A stretch of 64,000 nucleotides of DNA, from positions 16,485-80,484 of the forward strand of contig CAYSJU010000006.1 of the NCBI GenBank assembly GCA_964431495.1, read 5' to 3'. A model generated the notes under the pieces. The model was not told the DNA's origin. It made no database searches and saw nothing but the letters and a program-made list of their open reading frames with translations. Position numbers and translations under genes: made by a program. Shown here one piece after another: positions 8,367 to 16,944 of this stretch. Each line of letters begins with the position of its first letter. The first letter of the stretch is position 1. The stretch is from CAYSJU01 sp964431495. GTDB taxonomy: Bacteria > Omnitrophota > Gorgyraeia > Tantalellales > Tantalellaceae.

Positions 8367-9392
8367 ATGCTGATAGACCAGGCAAAGATCTACGTAAAAG
8401 GCGGCAAAGGCGGGGACGGGTGCAACAGTCTGTATAAGGATATTTTCAACCGGAAGGGCGTCCCGGACGGCGGGGATGGAGGGAACGGTGGCAATGTGGT
8501 CTTGGAGAGCGACACCAACCTGCAGACCCTTCTTGATTTCAAGTATAACCAGCATTATCGCGCCGGTAGCGGCGCGCATGGCGGTTCTAATAATAAGAAC
8601 GGAAAAAGGGGAGAGGACCGGGTCGTGAAGGTTCCGATAGGGACCATGGTCAAAGACGCGGAGAACGATCTTGTCATAAGAGACCTTGACCGGGTGGAAG
8701 AACGGGTCGTAGTTGTCCGCGGGGGCGCTGGTGGCAAAGGCAATAACAAGGACAACGCTTCTACTCCCGGGGAAGAGGGAGAGGAAAGGACCCTGGTCCT
8801 TGAGCTTAAACTTGTTGCTGATGTGGGCATAATCGGTTTTCCCAACGCCGGCAAGTCCACCCTGATCTCGCGCATATCAAAGGTCCATTCGAAAATAGCG
8901 CCGTATCCTTTTACCACAAAGAGCCCAAAGCTCGGGGTAGTGAGTTTTCATGACGATACTTTTGTCGCCGCGGACATGCCGGGATTGATAGAAGGGGCCC
9001 ATGCGGGCCGGGGACTGGGCGACAGGTTCCTCCGTCATATAGAGAGGACGGTCATCCTGGCGCACATGGTGGACATGGCCCCGCTGGATGGATCAGACCC
9101 GGTGGAAAATTACTCAAAGCTAGAAAAAGAACTGAGGCTGTACAGCAAAGAGGTGGCGGCCAAGCCGCGCGTAGTGGTCGCAAGCAAGATGGACCTCCCC
9201 TGTTCCCGGGAGGCCCTGGATAAGTTCCGAAAAAAAACAGGCAAGGAAGTATTTCCTATTTCAGCTGTTAATGGGGAAGGACTGGAGAAGCTTATAGAAG
9301 CGATCTACAGGAAAATAAAAAATGTCAAAGAAGAATATGAAGAGGATAACGGTCAAGATCGGGACCAGGGTCCTGACGAACAGCCGGAATGA
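8367..9392 (+). CDS. obgE: Obg GTPase, ribosome assembly
   Basis: GTPase acting in 50S assembly and stress signalling. The 341 residues show the glycine-rich Obg fold (GGKGGDG, GGDGGNGGNV) to ~residue 150, then the G domain: G1 GFPNAGKS at 157-164, switch/G3 DMPG at 203-206, G4 SKMD at 273-276 (Ser replaces the common Asn) and G5 SA near 299. A short acidic tail replaces the C-terminal OCT domain. The gene begins one base after rpmA and its 3' end overlaps proB by about 70 bases. Confidence 0.96.
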   Translation: MLIDQAKIYVKGGKGGDGCNSLYKDIFNRKGVPDGGDGGNGGNVVLESDTNLQTLLDFKYNQHYRAGSGAHGGSNNKNGKRGEDRVVKVPIGTMVKDAENDLVIRDLDRVEERVVVVRGGAGGKGNNKDNASTPGEEGEERTLVLELKLVADVGIIGFPNAGKSTLISRISKVHSKIAPYPFTTKSPKLGVVSFHDDTFVAADMPGLIEGAHAGRGLGDRFLRHIERTVILAHMVDMAPLDGSDPVENYSKLEKELRLYSKEVAAKPRVVVASKMDLPCSREALDKFRKKTGKEVFPISAVNGEGLEKLIEAIYRKIKNVKEEYEEDNGQDRDQGPDEQPE

Positions 9393-10422
9393 GATAGACC
9401 GGAAGGTCATAAAGAACCTGGCCGATCAGGTATCTACCCTGATGGAGGGAGGCCTTGAGGTCATCATTGTTTCTTCAGGGGCCATAGGGTCTGGGTTAGG
9501 TCTTTTGAAACTGGAGAAGAAGCAGAAATCCCTTTCCGAGCTGCAGGCCATCGCAAGTGTCGGGCAGAACCACCTCATGGATATATACAACGAATATCTG
9601 GGAAAAAGGGGATATGTTGCGGGCCAGATACTGCTTACACAGGATGATTTCAATAACAGGAGACGCTTCCTGAACATCCGCTATACACTTAACACGCTTC
9701 TGAAATATAAGGCCGTGCCCGTGATCAATGAGAATGATTGCGTGTCCACAGAGGAGATAAAGTGCGGTGATAATGACCGCCTTTCTTATCTGGTCGCGGA
9801 CCTGGCAGCTTCGGATATGCTGATAGTACTGACGGATGTGGAAGGGCTTTATGACGACAAGGGAGGTCTTGTGAAGCGCGTGGACAGGATCACTGACGAT
9901 ATCAGGTCTTTCTGCAGCGATAAGCGATGTGAAGTAAGCACCGGCGGCATGCTGACCAAACTGGAAGCGGTCAGCAACGCGGTCCAGTCAGGTATTACCT
10001 GCATCATAGCTGGTGGCAGGAAGGAGAACGTCATTTTGGATATAATGGACGGCAAGGAGACAGGGACCCGGTTCGAGGCAGCCGCTAAAAAAATAAGAGC
10101 GCGCAAGCGGTGGATAGCGTACATTATCAAGTCCAAAGGCACGATGGTCGTTGACGCCGGCGCGGCAAAAGCGGTGATCGAGAGAAAGAAAAGCCTTCTC
10201 CCGAGCGGGGTGCTTGATATAGAGGGGAAGTTCACCGATGGGGATGTGGTCGAGGTCGTTAATGAAGACAGGAAACTGATCGGCAGGGGCCTGACCAACT
10301 ACTCTTCCGAAGAGATGAGGAAGATAAAGGGATTGAAGACGGCCATGATAGAGAAAGAGCTCGGCTATAAGGATTACGACGAAGTGATACACAGGGACAA
10401 TCTGGTTATAATCGAGGAGTAA
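9322..10422 (+). CDS. proB: Glutamate 5-kinase
   Basis: First step of proline synthesis: ATP-dependent phosphorylation of glutamate. The 366-residue protein has an amino acid kinase domain (VKIGTRVLTNS near the start, VSSGAIGSG, NENDCVST, FGDNDRL-like CGDNDRLSYLVA, GTGGM-like STGGMLTK) and a C-terminal PUA domain from ~residue 275. Start 9322 has AGGA upstream but overlaps obgE by 71 bases; ATG 9337 would fit the family N-terminus (MKRITVKIGT) equally well. proA follows, so the two act in sequence. Confidence 0.95.
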   Translation: MSKKNMKRITVKIGTRVLTNSRNEIDRKVIKNLADQVSTLMEGGLEVIIVSSGAIGSGLGLLKLEKKQKSLSELQAIASVGQNHLMDIYNEYLGKRGYVAGQILLTQDDFNNRRRFLNIRYTLNTLLKYKAVPVINENDCVSTEEIKCGDNDRLSYLVADLAASDMLIVLTDVEGLYDDKGGLVKRVDRITDDIRSFCSDKRCEVSTGGMLTKLEAVSNAVQSGITCIIAGGRKENVILDIMDGKETGTRFEAAAKKIRARKRWIAYIIKSKGTMVVDAGAAKAVIERKKSLLPSGVLDIEGKFTDGDVVEVVNEDRKLIGRGLTNYSSEEMRKIKGLKTAMIEKELGYKDYDEVIHRDNLVIIEE

Positions 10423-10469
10423 CGGATTGGATCCCCGCGAAAACAGGGATCTATAAAGGAGCAAGAAGG

Positions 10470-11729
10470 ATGAGCAACGATGCAATGAAAAAGATCACCA
10501 CCAAAGCCAGGGAAGCCGCGAGGAAACTGGGCATTCTCTCGACCGAGAAGAAGGATAAGATACTTAGAGCCATGGCAGATGGGATAGATTCGGCCAGGGA
10601 GGAAATAAAGAAAGCGAATGAGGAGGATATCGCAAAGGCTGAAAAAGGCGGCAAGAATCCCGCTTTTATAGACCGGCTCAGGCTGGGTGATAAAAGCGTA
10701 GACGGTATGTGTTCCATGATGAAGGAAGTCGCGGAATTAAAAGACCCTGTCGGGGATGTCCTGGATAGGAACGAAAGGCCCAACGGTCTGGTGGTAGAAA
10801 AGGTCCGCGTGCCGATAGGGGTAATAGGCATAATCTATGAGTCAAGGCCGAATGTTACTGCTGATTGTGTGGCCCTGTGCCTGAAATCCGGGAATGCGGT
10901 CATACTCCGGGGAGGCAGTGACGCCATAGCATCTAATAAAGCGATATATCGGGCTATGCGCAAAGCCGCTTCAAAAGAGGGTCTCAGCGAGGGTGCTTTT
11001 ATCCTTATCGAGGATACCTCAAGGGAACTTGTAGACGCCATGCTCAAGGCTTCTGACGGTATCGATCTTATAATGCCCAGGGGAGGCGAATCCCTTATCC
11101 AACAGGTGGCTGAAAAAAGCCGCATACCGGTCATCAAACACTACAAAGGCATCTGTCATGTATACGTGGATGCCGACGCTGACATGAAGATGGCGGAGGA
11201 GATATGTTTCAACGCCAAGGCGCAAAGGCCAGGTGTCTGTAATGCCATGGAGACCATGCTGGTGCACGAAAGAATAGCCGGAGAGTTCCTTCCCCGCATG
11301 GCTGAAAAGTTCATAAAGGCAGGCGTGGTATTAAAAGGATGCTCCAGGACAAGGGAGATACTTACCGGCAGGGACATAAAGAAAGTTAAAGACGAAGATT
11401 TCACCACGGAATATCTGGACCTGATACTGAATATTCGTGTCGTTGGCTCTCTAGATGAGGCCATAGACCATATTTCCAGGTTCGGGTCGGATCATTCAGA
11501 CGCGATAGTGACGGGAAATACAGGGAACGCCGGCGAGTTTACCAGGCGCGTTGATTCCGCGGCTGTTTACGTGAACGCCTCCACCAGGTTCACTGACGGA
11601 GGAGAGTTCGGCAAAGGCGCGGAAATAGGCATAAGCACTGACAGGCTGCACGCCCGCGGACCGATGGGGCTGGAAGAGCTGACGACCTATAAATATGTCG
11701 TCAATGGCAGCGGGCAGGTCAGGACGTAG
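10470..11729 (+). CDS. proA: Gamma-glutamyl phosphate reductase
   Basis: NADPH-dependent reduction of gamma-glutamyl phosphate to glutamate semialdehyde, directly after ProB in the proline pathway. The 419 residues are normal length. The aldehyde dehydrogenase-type fold shows IGVIGIIYESRPNVT, LRGGSDAIASN and the catalytic Cys257 in NAKAQRPGVCNAMET, ending with GPMGLEELTTYKY. ATG 10470 follows AAGGAGCAAGAAGG. A two-hairpin palindromic repeat lies immediately downstream, before nadD. Confidence 0.97.
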   Translation: MSNDAMKKITTKAREAARKLGILSTEKKDKILRAMADGIDSAREEIKKANEEDIAKAEKGGKNPAFIDRLRLGDKSVDGMCSMMKEVAELKDPVGDVLDRNERPNGLVVEKVRVPIGVIGIIYESRPNVTADCVALCLKSGNAVILRGGSDAIASNKAIYRAMRKAASKEGLSEGAFILIEDTSRELVDAMLKASDGIDLIMPRGGESLIQQVAEKSRIPVIKHYKGICHVYVDADADMKMAEEICFNAKAQRPGVCNAMETMLVHERIAGEFLPRMAEKFIKAGVVLKGCSRTREILTGRDIKKVKDEDFTTEYLDLILNIRVVGSLDEAIDHISRFGSDHSDAIVTGNTGNAGEFTRRVDSAAVYVNASTRFTDGGEFGKGAEIGISTDRLHARGPMGLEELTTYKYVVNGSGQVRT

Positions 11730-11740
11730 AATTATTTTTA

Positions 11741-11796
11741 GGCTCGATAAATCGAGCCCCTGCAATTGACGTAGGGGTTTGATTTATCAAACCCTA
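11741..11796. repeat. Paired palindrome of the GTAGGGG/TCGAT family
   Basis: Two hairpins lie side by side: GGCTCGA-TAAA-TCGAGCC (11741-11758), then GGGTTTGA-TTTA-TCAAACCC within 11774-11794. The outer ends CCCCT and AGGGG are mutually complementary, so the whole could also fold as one larger structure. Related copies occur at 24021, 40841, 44225 and 46043. Confidence 0.8.
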
Positions 11797-11809
11797 TCAG
11801 GAGTTTAGA

Positions 11810-12385
11810 ATGAGAATCGGCATGCTTGGAGGCACATTCAACCCGATACATTTAGGCCACCTCGTGCTGGCCCAGGAATGCTGGATGAGGTTTTCTCTGG
11901 ACAGGGTCGTCTTTATTCCGTCTTATGTGCCTCCGCATAAGGCTGTGGAAGAGGAAGTTTCCGCCGCTGACAGGCTTGAGATGGTCCGTCTTTCCCTGGA
12001 GGGAGATGACAGGTTCAAGGTCTCTTCTTATGAGATAGACAAGGAAGGCACGTCATATTCCATAGAGACGATCGAACACTTCAAGGACGAATACGACCCG
12101 GATGCGGAACTTTTTTTCCTTACCGGATCCGACTCTGCCGGGGTCCTTTCAACATGGAAGGAAGTGGACCGCATCCTTGACCTTACAACGTTCATAATAG
12201 CAACACGGCCTGGATGGAGTCCGGAAGGCCCATACAGCGGCAGGGTCATGTGTATCGCTCTCCCACTGATAGACGTATCATCCACAATGATAAGGGATCG
12301 CATCAAGAAAGGCGAGCCCATAGATTACCTTGTTCCCGTTCCCGCGGTTCGGTATATTCGCAGGAAGAGCCTGTATAGTTCGTAG
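11810..12385 (+). CDS. nadD: Nicotinate-nucleotide adenylyltransferase
   Basis: Adenylylates nicotinate mononucleotide to deamido-NAD in NAD synthesis. The 191-residue nucleotidyltransferase has GGTFNPIHLGH at 7-17 (the HxGH ATP site), PPHK near residue 41, GSDSAG and the C-terminal SSTMIRDRIKKG, the ISSTxIR signature. ATG 11810 is preceded by CAGGAG. It lies between proA and rsfS, as in Firmicutes, although the yqeK hydrolase usually found between nadD and rsfS is missing and a zinc-ribbon gene is there instead. Confidence 0.96.
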   Translation: MRIGMLGGTFNPIHLGHLVLAQECWMRFSLDRVVFIPSYVPPHKAVEEEVSAADRLEMVRLSLEGDDRFKVSSYEIDKEGTSYSIETIEHFKDEYDPDAELFFLTGSDSAGVLSTWKEVDRILDLTTFIIATRPGWSPEGPYSGRVMCIALPLIDVSSTMIRDRIKKGEPIDYLVPVPAVRYIRRKSLYSS

Positions 12386-12448
12386 TTCATAGACCAAAGA
12401 AGACAGAACCCTTTATTTAAGTCGACTAGGAACTGAACAACGAAATTC

Positions 12449-12476
12449 TTGACTTTTAACACAAGTATGATAAACT
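12449..12476 (+). promoter_or_regulatory. Sigma70-like promoter before the zinc-ribbon gene
   Basis: TTGACT (12449-12454), a 16-base spacer and TAAACT (12471-12476) lie 47 bases before the start at 12524. The -35 is 5/6 and the -10 is 4/6 of consensus. Confidence 0.45.
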
Positions 12477-12523
12477 GGAGCAGAATTGATATTATTCTGA
12501 AATACTGATGGGAGGTGTTCTAA

Positions 12524-12667
12524 ATGGCAGAAGGATATTGTGTAAAATGCAAGGCGAAAAAAGAGATCAAGAACGCAAAAGAAGTGACGATGAAGAACGG
12601 TCGAAAGGCCATGAAAGGTGTTTGTCCCGATTGCGGAACAGGCATGTACAGGATATTAGGCAAGTAG
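12524..12667 (+). CDS. DUF5679-type 47-residue zinc-ribbon protein
   Basis: A very short gene with a strong ribosome binding site (GGAGG, 8 bases before ATG 12524). The protein has two CxxC knuckles, YCVKC (Cys6, Cys9) and VCPDC (Cys34, Cys37), around a NGRKAMKG loop, a single zinc ribbon matching my memory of DUF5679. No function is known for that family; a role in nucleic acid or ribosome binding would be a guess. It has its own candidate promoter and lies 16 bases before rsfS, so it may be co-transcribed with rsfS and argS. Confidence 0.8.
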   Translation: MAEGYCVKCKAKKEIKNAKEVTMKNGRKAMKGVCPDCGTGMYRILGK

Positions 12668-12683
12668 ATCTATACCATATTTA

Positions 12684-13094
12684 GTGCGAGTGACTAAAGA
12701 AAAAAAGACAGCACACGAAAAAGCGCGGCTTATAGCGAAATTTGCGGCAGAAAAAAAGGGTCAGCACATCGTCCTGATGGATATGCAGGGGATTTCAGCG
12801 GTGTGCGACTGGTTTATACTGGTCAGCGCCGCTTCTACCCGCAGGCTAAAGGCCGTTTCCAGGGCGATAGAAGAAGGATTATCCCAGAAGAAGATTTCCC
12901 CTTTACACGTGGAGGGGAGGCATGATCCGCACTGGATCCTGCTGGATTATGTGGACGTGGTGGTTCATGTTTTTTATAAGGATGTGAGGGCATTTTACGG
13001 GCTTGAGCGATTATGGTCCGACGCTCCCAGAGAGCATTTTGACGGCAAATGTTTGAAAAAGACATTTCAAGGCAATTTTCCGAGATCTTCCTAA
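12684..13094 (+). CDS. rsfS: Ribosomal silencing factor RsfS
   Basis: Binds L14 on the 50S subunit and blocks subunit joining when nutrients are scarce. The 136-residue protein has the family core: CDWFILVSAASTRRLKAV, then a GxxxxHWILLDYVDVVVHVF and RAFYGLERLW near residue 105. About 25 residues trail the domain. The start is uncertain: GTG 12684 has no clear ribosome binding site, and GTG 12690 is possible. The 3' end overlaps argS by 46 bases. Confidence 0.92.
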   Translation: MRVTKEKKTAHEKARLIAKFAAEKKGQHIVLMDMQGISAVCDWFILVSAASTRRLKAVSRAIEEGLSQKKISPLHVEGRHDPHWILLDYVDVVVHVFYKDVRAFYGLERLWSDAPREHFDGKCLKKTFQGNFPRSS

Positions 13095-14743
13095 AATCAA
13101 TCCGAAAATATTTTCAGGAAAAACTCCCAGACACGCCTTTTCCAGAAGAAACAGACGTGTGCCTGCAGCCCACGAAGGATAAAGAGCATGGCGACATGAC
13201 GTCAAATGTCGCGATGCGGCTTGCAAAGACCGCCTCCCTATCTCCCGGTGTTCTCAGCGAAGGGATTACGGACAGCCTTCGCGAAACGGTAAGTAAAAGT
13301 GGGTTTTCCTCTTATATCGGCAAAATAGAGGCAAAGAGCGGGTTTATAAACTTCTGGTTCTCTGACGAATATTACGAGACTTTGCTCATGAACATCGTGA
13401 AGGAAAAGGGCGATTTCGGGAGATCGGATCACGGCAGGGAAAAAAGAGTGAACCTTGAGTTTGTTTCAGCGAACCCGACCGGCCCACTCACTATCGCTCA
13501 CGGCCGGCAGGCCGCGATAGGCGACGCCCTTTCACGGATACTGAAATTCAGCGGTTACCTGGTAACGAGTGAATATTACCTCAACGATTTCGGCCGGCAG
13601 ATAGATCTTCTGGGCAGGTCAGTTGAAGTCCGTTACCGCGGCCTGTTCGGTAAAGAAGAAGAGATGCCAGAGGACGGGTATATGGGGGACTATGTCAGTG
13701 ACATAGCAAAGGAAATAAGGGCGAAAAAGGGCGATAGCCTGCTTGTACAGGGGCCTTCCACCGAGCGGTTTTTCAGGGAATACGCGGTCGACTATATGAT
13801 GAAGCTGATAAGGAACGATCTCGCGGATTTCAGGGTCACTTTTGACACATGGACAAGCCAGGCTGCCATTGAAGGCCGCGGGGAAGTGGAAAAACTGCTG
13901 GGCGAGCTTGCCGGGCAAGGGTATGTCTATGAGAAGGAAGGAGCCAGATGGTTCGCTTCCACGCGTTTCAAGGACGATAAAGACCGGGTGGTGGTAAAGA
14001 GCGACGGGGCGTATACGTATTTAGCGCCGGATATCGCTTATCACAATGATAAATACGGCAGGGGATATGATAAGCTGATAGACCTTCTTGGGCCGGACCA
14101 CCACGGGTATGTCAAAAGGATGAAGGCAGCGGTCCAGGCCCTCGGGCATGATGAGAAGTCCCTCGATATATTGATCGTGCAGCTGGTGACCCTGCTGCGC
14201 GGCGGTGAGGCGGTTTCCATGTCCACGCGCAAGGGCGAGTTCGTGAGCCTGCGTGAGGTGATGGACGAGATAGGCACTGACGTCACGCGTTTCTTTTTTA
14301 TGATAAGACGCCTGGACAGCCATCTTGACTTTGATATAGAGCTCGCGAAGAAAGAATCCACCGATAACCCGGTTTTTTACATACAGTACGCCCATGCGAG
14401 GATATGCAGCATCAAGAAGTACAGCCGGGGAAAGGCTTTAAGACTCGTTTTCAGGACGACGGATCTCAGTCTGTTGAAGCATAAGGCCGAAAAGGATCTG
14501 ATTAGAAAATTAGGCGAATTCCCTCTCGCGGTATGGCTAAGCGCGGACGCCCTTGAGCCGAGCAGGCTGATAACCTATCTTAACGAACTCGCCCGGAATT
14601 TTCATTCATTCTACACCGAATGCCGCGTTGTTTCGAATGACACCGCGCTTACCAAAGCCAGACTGTTCCTTGTTGAATGCGTCAGGATCGTGCTCGCGAA
14701 CGGGCTCGGGCTTTTGAATATAACGCTTCCAGAGAAAATGTAA
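13049..14743 (+). CDS. argS: Arginyl-tRNA synthetase
   Basis: Charges tRNA-Arg. The 564-residue class I synthetase has the N-terminal Add1 region (to ~120), SANPTGPLTIAHGR with the HIGH-equivalent HGR at 151-153, LNDFGRQ, LGPDHHGYV and MSTRKGEFV in place of KMSKR. The C-terminal anticodon-binding DALR domain ends with GLLNITLPEKM. The start lies inside rsfS and overlaps it by 46 bases, implying coupled expression. Confidence 0.97.
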   Translation: MFEKDISRQFSEIFLKSIRKYFQEKLPDTPFPEETDVCLQPTKDKEHGDMTSNVAMRLAKTASLSPGVLSEGITDSLRETVSKSGFSSYIGKIEAKSGFINFWFSDEYYETLLMNIVKEKGDFGRSDHGREKRVNLEFVSANPTGPLTIAHGRQAAIGDALSRILKFSGYLVTSEYYLNDFGRQIDLLGRSVEVRYRGLFGKEEEMPEDGYMGDYVSDIAKEIRAKKGDSLLVQGPSTERFFREYAVDYMMKLIRNDLADFRVTFDTWTSQAAIEGRGEVEKLLGELAGQGYVYEKEGARWFASTRFKDDKDRVVVKSDGAYTYLAPDIAYHNDKYGRGYDKLIDLLGPDHHGYVKRMKAAVQALGHDEKSLDILIVQLVTLLRGGEAVSMSTRKGEFVSLREVMDEIGTDVTRFFFMIRRLDSHLDFDIELAKKESTDNPVFYIQYAHARICSIKKYSRGKALRLVFRTTDLSLLKHKAEKDLIRKLGEFPLAVWLSADALEPSRLITYLNELARNFHSFYTECRVVSNDTALTKARLFLVECVRIVLANGLGLLNITLPEKM

Positions 14744-14880
14744 GACACAGATTAGCACAGATTGCTCAGATGAACTCAAGTCTTCACAGATGGACACGGA
14801 TATCCGCGATAATCTGTGGAAAGTTCGGTTTGCTCAAGATTAATGACTATCTGTGTAATGAGGTATTAACCAGGGCACGA
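14744..14880. repeat. CACAGAT-type palindromic spacer
   Basis: The spacer after argS repeats the words CACAGATT, CACAGAT and GGACACGGATATCC, with the inverted counterparts AATCTGTGG and ATCTGTG further on. It is a non-coding dispersed-repeat type unlike the other families here, but also begins at a stop codon. No promoter is visible. Confidence 0.5.
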
Positions 14881-14882
14881 AA

Positions 14883-16781
14883 ATGTTCGAATCCATCAAA
14901 CTTTACGTTAACGAGACCATTGATCTTGAAGAGACCGTCACCCTGCTTGACAAGTACGGTTATTCGAGATGTCGCAAAGTGTCGATAGAAGGTGACTACA
15001 GCCTTACGGGCGAGACCCTTATAATCTATCCCGTCACTTTTGAATACCCCGCCAGGATAGATATCTCCGGAAGCAAGGTCAGGTCGATAAAGAGCATAGA
15101 CCTGATGTCCTTCAGGACCATTACCGACCATAATGTCATCATCATACTTCCCGTAAGCACGTTGAGACGCACCAGTGTCAAGAAACACAATATTGTGATG
15201 GGGGAACAGCCCATTGATTCTTTTGTGGATATAGAGCCCGGGGATTTCGTGGTGCATATAGATTACGGCATAGGGAAATACCTGGGCATGCAGCGCATGC
15301 GCTATGAGAACAGGATGAAGGAATTTTTCGTCCTTGAATACAAGGGGGGGGACAGGCTGTATGTGGAAGGCCGCGACCTCCATAAACTCCAGAGATACAT
15401 ATCATTTCACAGAAGGCCGCCCGGGCTCAACAGTCTTAAGGGAAAAGGCTGGGAAAACACCAAGAAGAGGGCGTCCAGGGGAGCCGCCAGAGTGGCGAAA
15501 GACCTCCTGATGTTGCAGGCAAAACGGGACAGTACGGCCGCTTACGCTTTCAGCAGGGATACTGACTGGCAGGAAGAGGTGGAAGAGTCGTTCCCTTATA
15601 AAGAGACGCCTGACCAGCTCAGGGTCACCGAAGACGTAAAGCGCGACATGGAAAAAGACAGGGTCATGGACCGTCTTTTATGCGGGGATGTAGGTTATGG
15701 CAAGACAGAGGTCGCGTTAAGGGCGGCGTTCAAGGCCGTGATGGATAACAGGCAGGTCGCTTTCCTGGTGCCGACGACCATCCTCGCGGAGCAGCACATA
15801 AATACTTTTACAAAAAGGCTTAGCGATTATCCCGTCAACATCCAGATGCTCAACCGGTTCTGCACGTCTGCCGAGCAAAAGCGTATCCTCGAAGATATCA
15901 AAGAAGGCAGGACTGATATAGTGATCGGCACGCACAGGCTGCTTTCCGACGATATCCGGTTCAAGGATCTGGGGCTACTGATAATAGATGAAGAACAGCG
16001 GTTCGGGGTCCGCCAGAAGGATAAGATAAAAAGGATGCGGGTAAACGTGGATATACTTACCCTGACGGCTACTCCCATACCCCGGACGCTTTATATGGCC
16101 CTTATGGGGGGCAGGGACATTTCGGTTATAGAGACCCCTCCGCTGGACAGGCTCCCGATCCATACGGAGATCATCGAGTATGACAAAAGAATGATAAGGG
16201 AAGCCATAAAAAAAGAAACGGCCAGAGGAGGACAGGTATATTACGTCCATAACCGGGTGGAGACCATAGACAGGGTAGCGGGGGAAGTCAGCGCGCTTGT
16301 CCCGGAAGCAAGACTGATGATAGGACACGGGCAGATGAGTTCCAGGACGCTTGAGAAAACAATGAGCAGGTTCATAAAGGGCGAGGTGGATGTCCTGGTC
16401 TGTACTACCATAATCGAATCCGGTATAGATATCCCCAACGCCAATACCATGATCATCAACGAAGCCGACAAATTCGGATTAGCTGATCTTTACCAGCTCA
16501 GAGGTAGAATAGGGAGGTTTGACCGGAGAGCGTTCGCGTATCTTGTAGTGCGGGACATGGAGATATTGACGCATGAAGTGCAGGAACGGCTTAGCGCCAT
16601 AAAGAAATACCAGGAACTTGGGTCCGGGTTTAAGATCGCCATGAGGGACCTTGAGATGAGAGGAGCAGGAAACATCCTGGGCGTGGAACAAAGCGGATTC
16701 ATTGACCAGGTCGGGTTCGATCTTTACTGTCGCCTTCTCCGCGAAGAGATAAACTGTCTCAAATCTGCTCTTGCGGCCTAA
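14883..16781 (+). CDS. mfd: Short transcription-repair coupling factor (Mfd lacking N- and C-terminal modules)
   Basis: Mfd is an ATP-driven translocase that displaces stalled RNA polymerase and recruits UvrA. This protein has 632 residues against about 1,100-1,200 in the family. Seen in order: a remnant of the UvrB-like D1b region (~1-80), a CarD-like polymerase-interaction domain (~113-172, with GDFVVHIDYGIGKYLG), a translocase core with Walker A GDVGYGKTE (268-276), DEEQ (369-372), TATPIPRTLYMAL and QLRGRIGR (538-545). The UvrA-binding D2 region is absent, and the chain stops about 20 residues after MRGAGNILG, so the autoinhibitory D7 domain is absent too. The start ATG 14883 directly follows repeat DNA and has no clear ribosome binding site. 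Confidence 0.9.
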   Translation: MFESIKLYVNETIDLEETVTLLDKYGYSRCRKVSIEGDYSLTGETLIIYPVTFEYPARIDISGSKVRSIKSIDLMSFRTITDHNVIIILPVSTLRRTSVKKHNIVMGEQPIDSFVDIEPGDFVVHIDYGIGKYLGMQRMRYENRMKEFFVLEYKGGDRLYVEGRDLHKLQRYISFHRRPPGLNSLKGKGWENTKKRASRGAARVAKDLLMLQAKRDSTAAYAFSRDTDWQEEVEESFPYKETPDQLRVTEDVKRDMEKDRVMDRLLCGDVGYGKTEVALRAAFKAVMDNRQVAFLVPTTILAEQHINTFTKRLSDYPVNIQMLNRFCTSAEQKRILEDIKEGRTDIVIGTHRLLSDDIRFKDLGLLIIDEEQRFGVRQKDKIKRMRVNVDILTLTATPIPRTLYMALMGGRDISVIETPPLDRLPIHTEIIEYDKRMIREAIKKETARGGQVYYVHNRVETIDRVAGEVSALVPEARLMIGHGQMSSRTLEKTMSRFIKGEVDVLVCTTIIESGIDIPNANTMIINEADKFGLADLYQLRGRIGRFDRRAFAYLVVRDMEILTHEVQERLSAIKKYQELGSGFKIAMRDLEMRGAGNILGVEQSGFIDQVGFDLYCRLLREEINCLKSALAA

Positions 16782-16790
16782 GCGTGTATG

Positions 16791-16862
16791 AGGGGTCGCG
16801 TCTAGACATTAGACGAATAACTGCTTTTGATAAAAAATGTCTAATGTCTAGACGCGACCCCT
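16791..16862. repeat. MITE-like palindrome, 24-base perfect arms, copy 1
   Basis: The arms at 16791-16814 and 16839-16862 are perfect inverted repeats, starting AGGGGTCGCGTCTAGACATT, around a 24-base loop. The loop matches copy 2 at 20661-20734 in reverse orientation, so whole units, not only the arms, are homologous. It carries no coding sequence. Confidence 0.9.
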
Positions 16863-16871
16863 ACAATTAGC

Positions 16872-16899
16872 TTGACGTAGGATTTTAATCTGCTACTAT
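16872..16899 (+). promoter_or_regulatory. Promoter for the PpiC lipoprotein operon
   Basis: TTGACG (16872-16877), 16-base spacer, TACTAT (16894-16899). The start point would fall near 16906, after the ATG at 16903, which supports ATG 16945 as the real start of the next gene. Confidence 0.5.
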
Positions 16900-16944
16900 A
16901 TAATGAACTTTATTATTATAAGGACCTTTAGCAAGAGCACTGGA

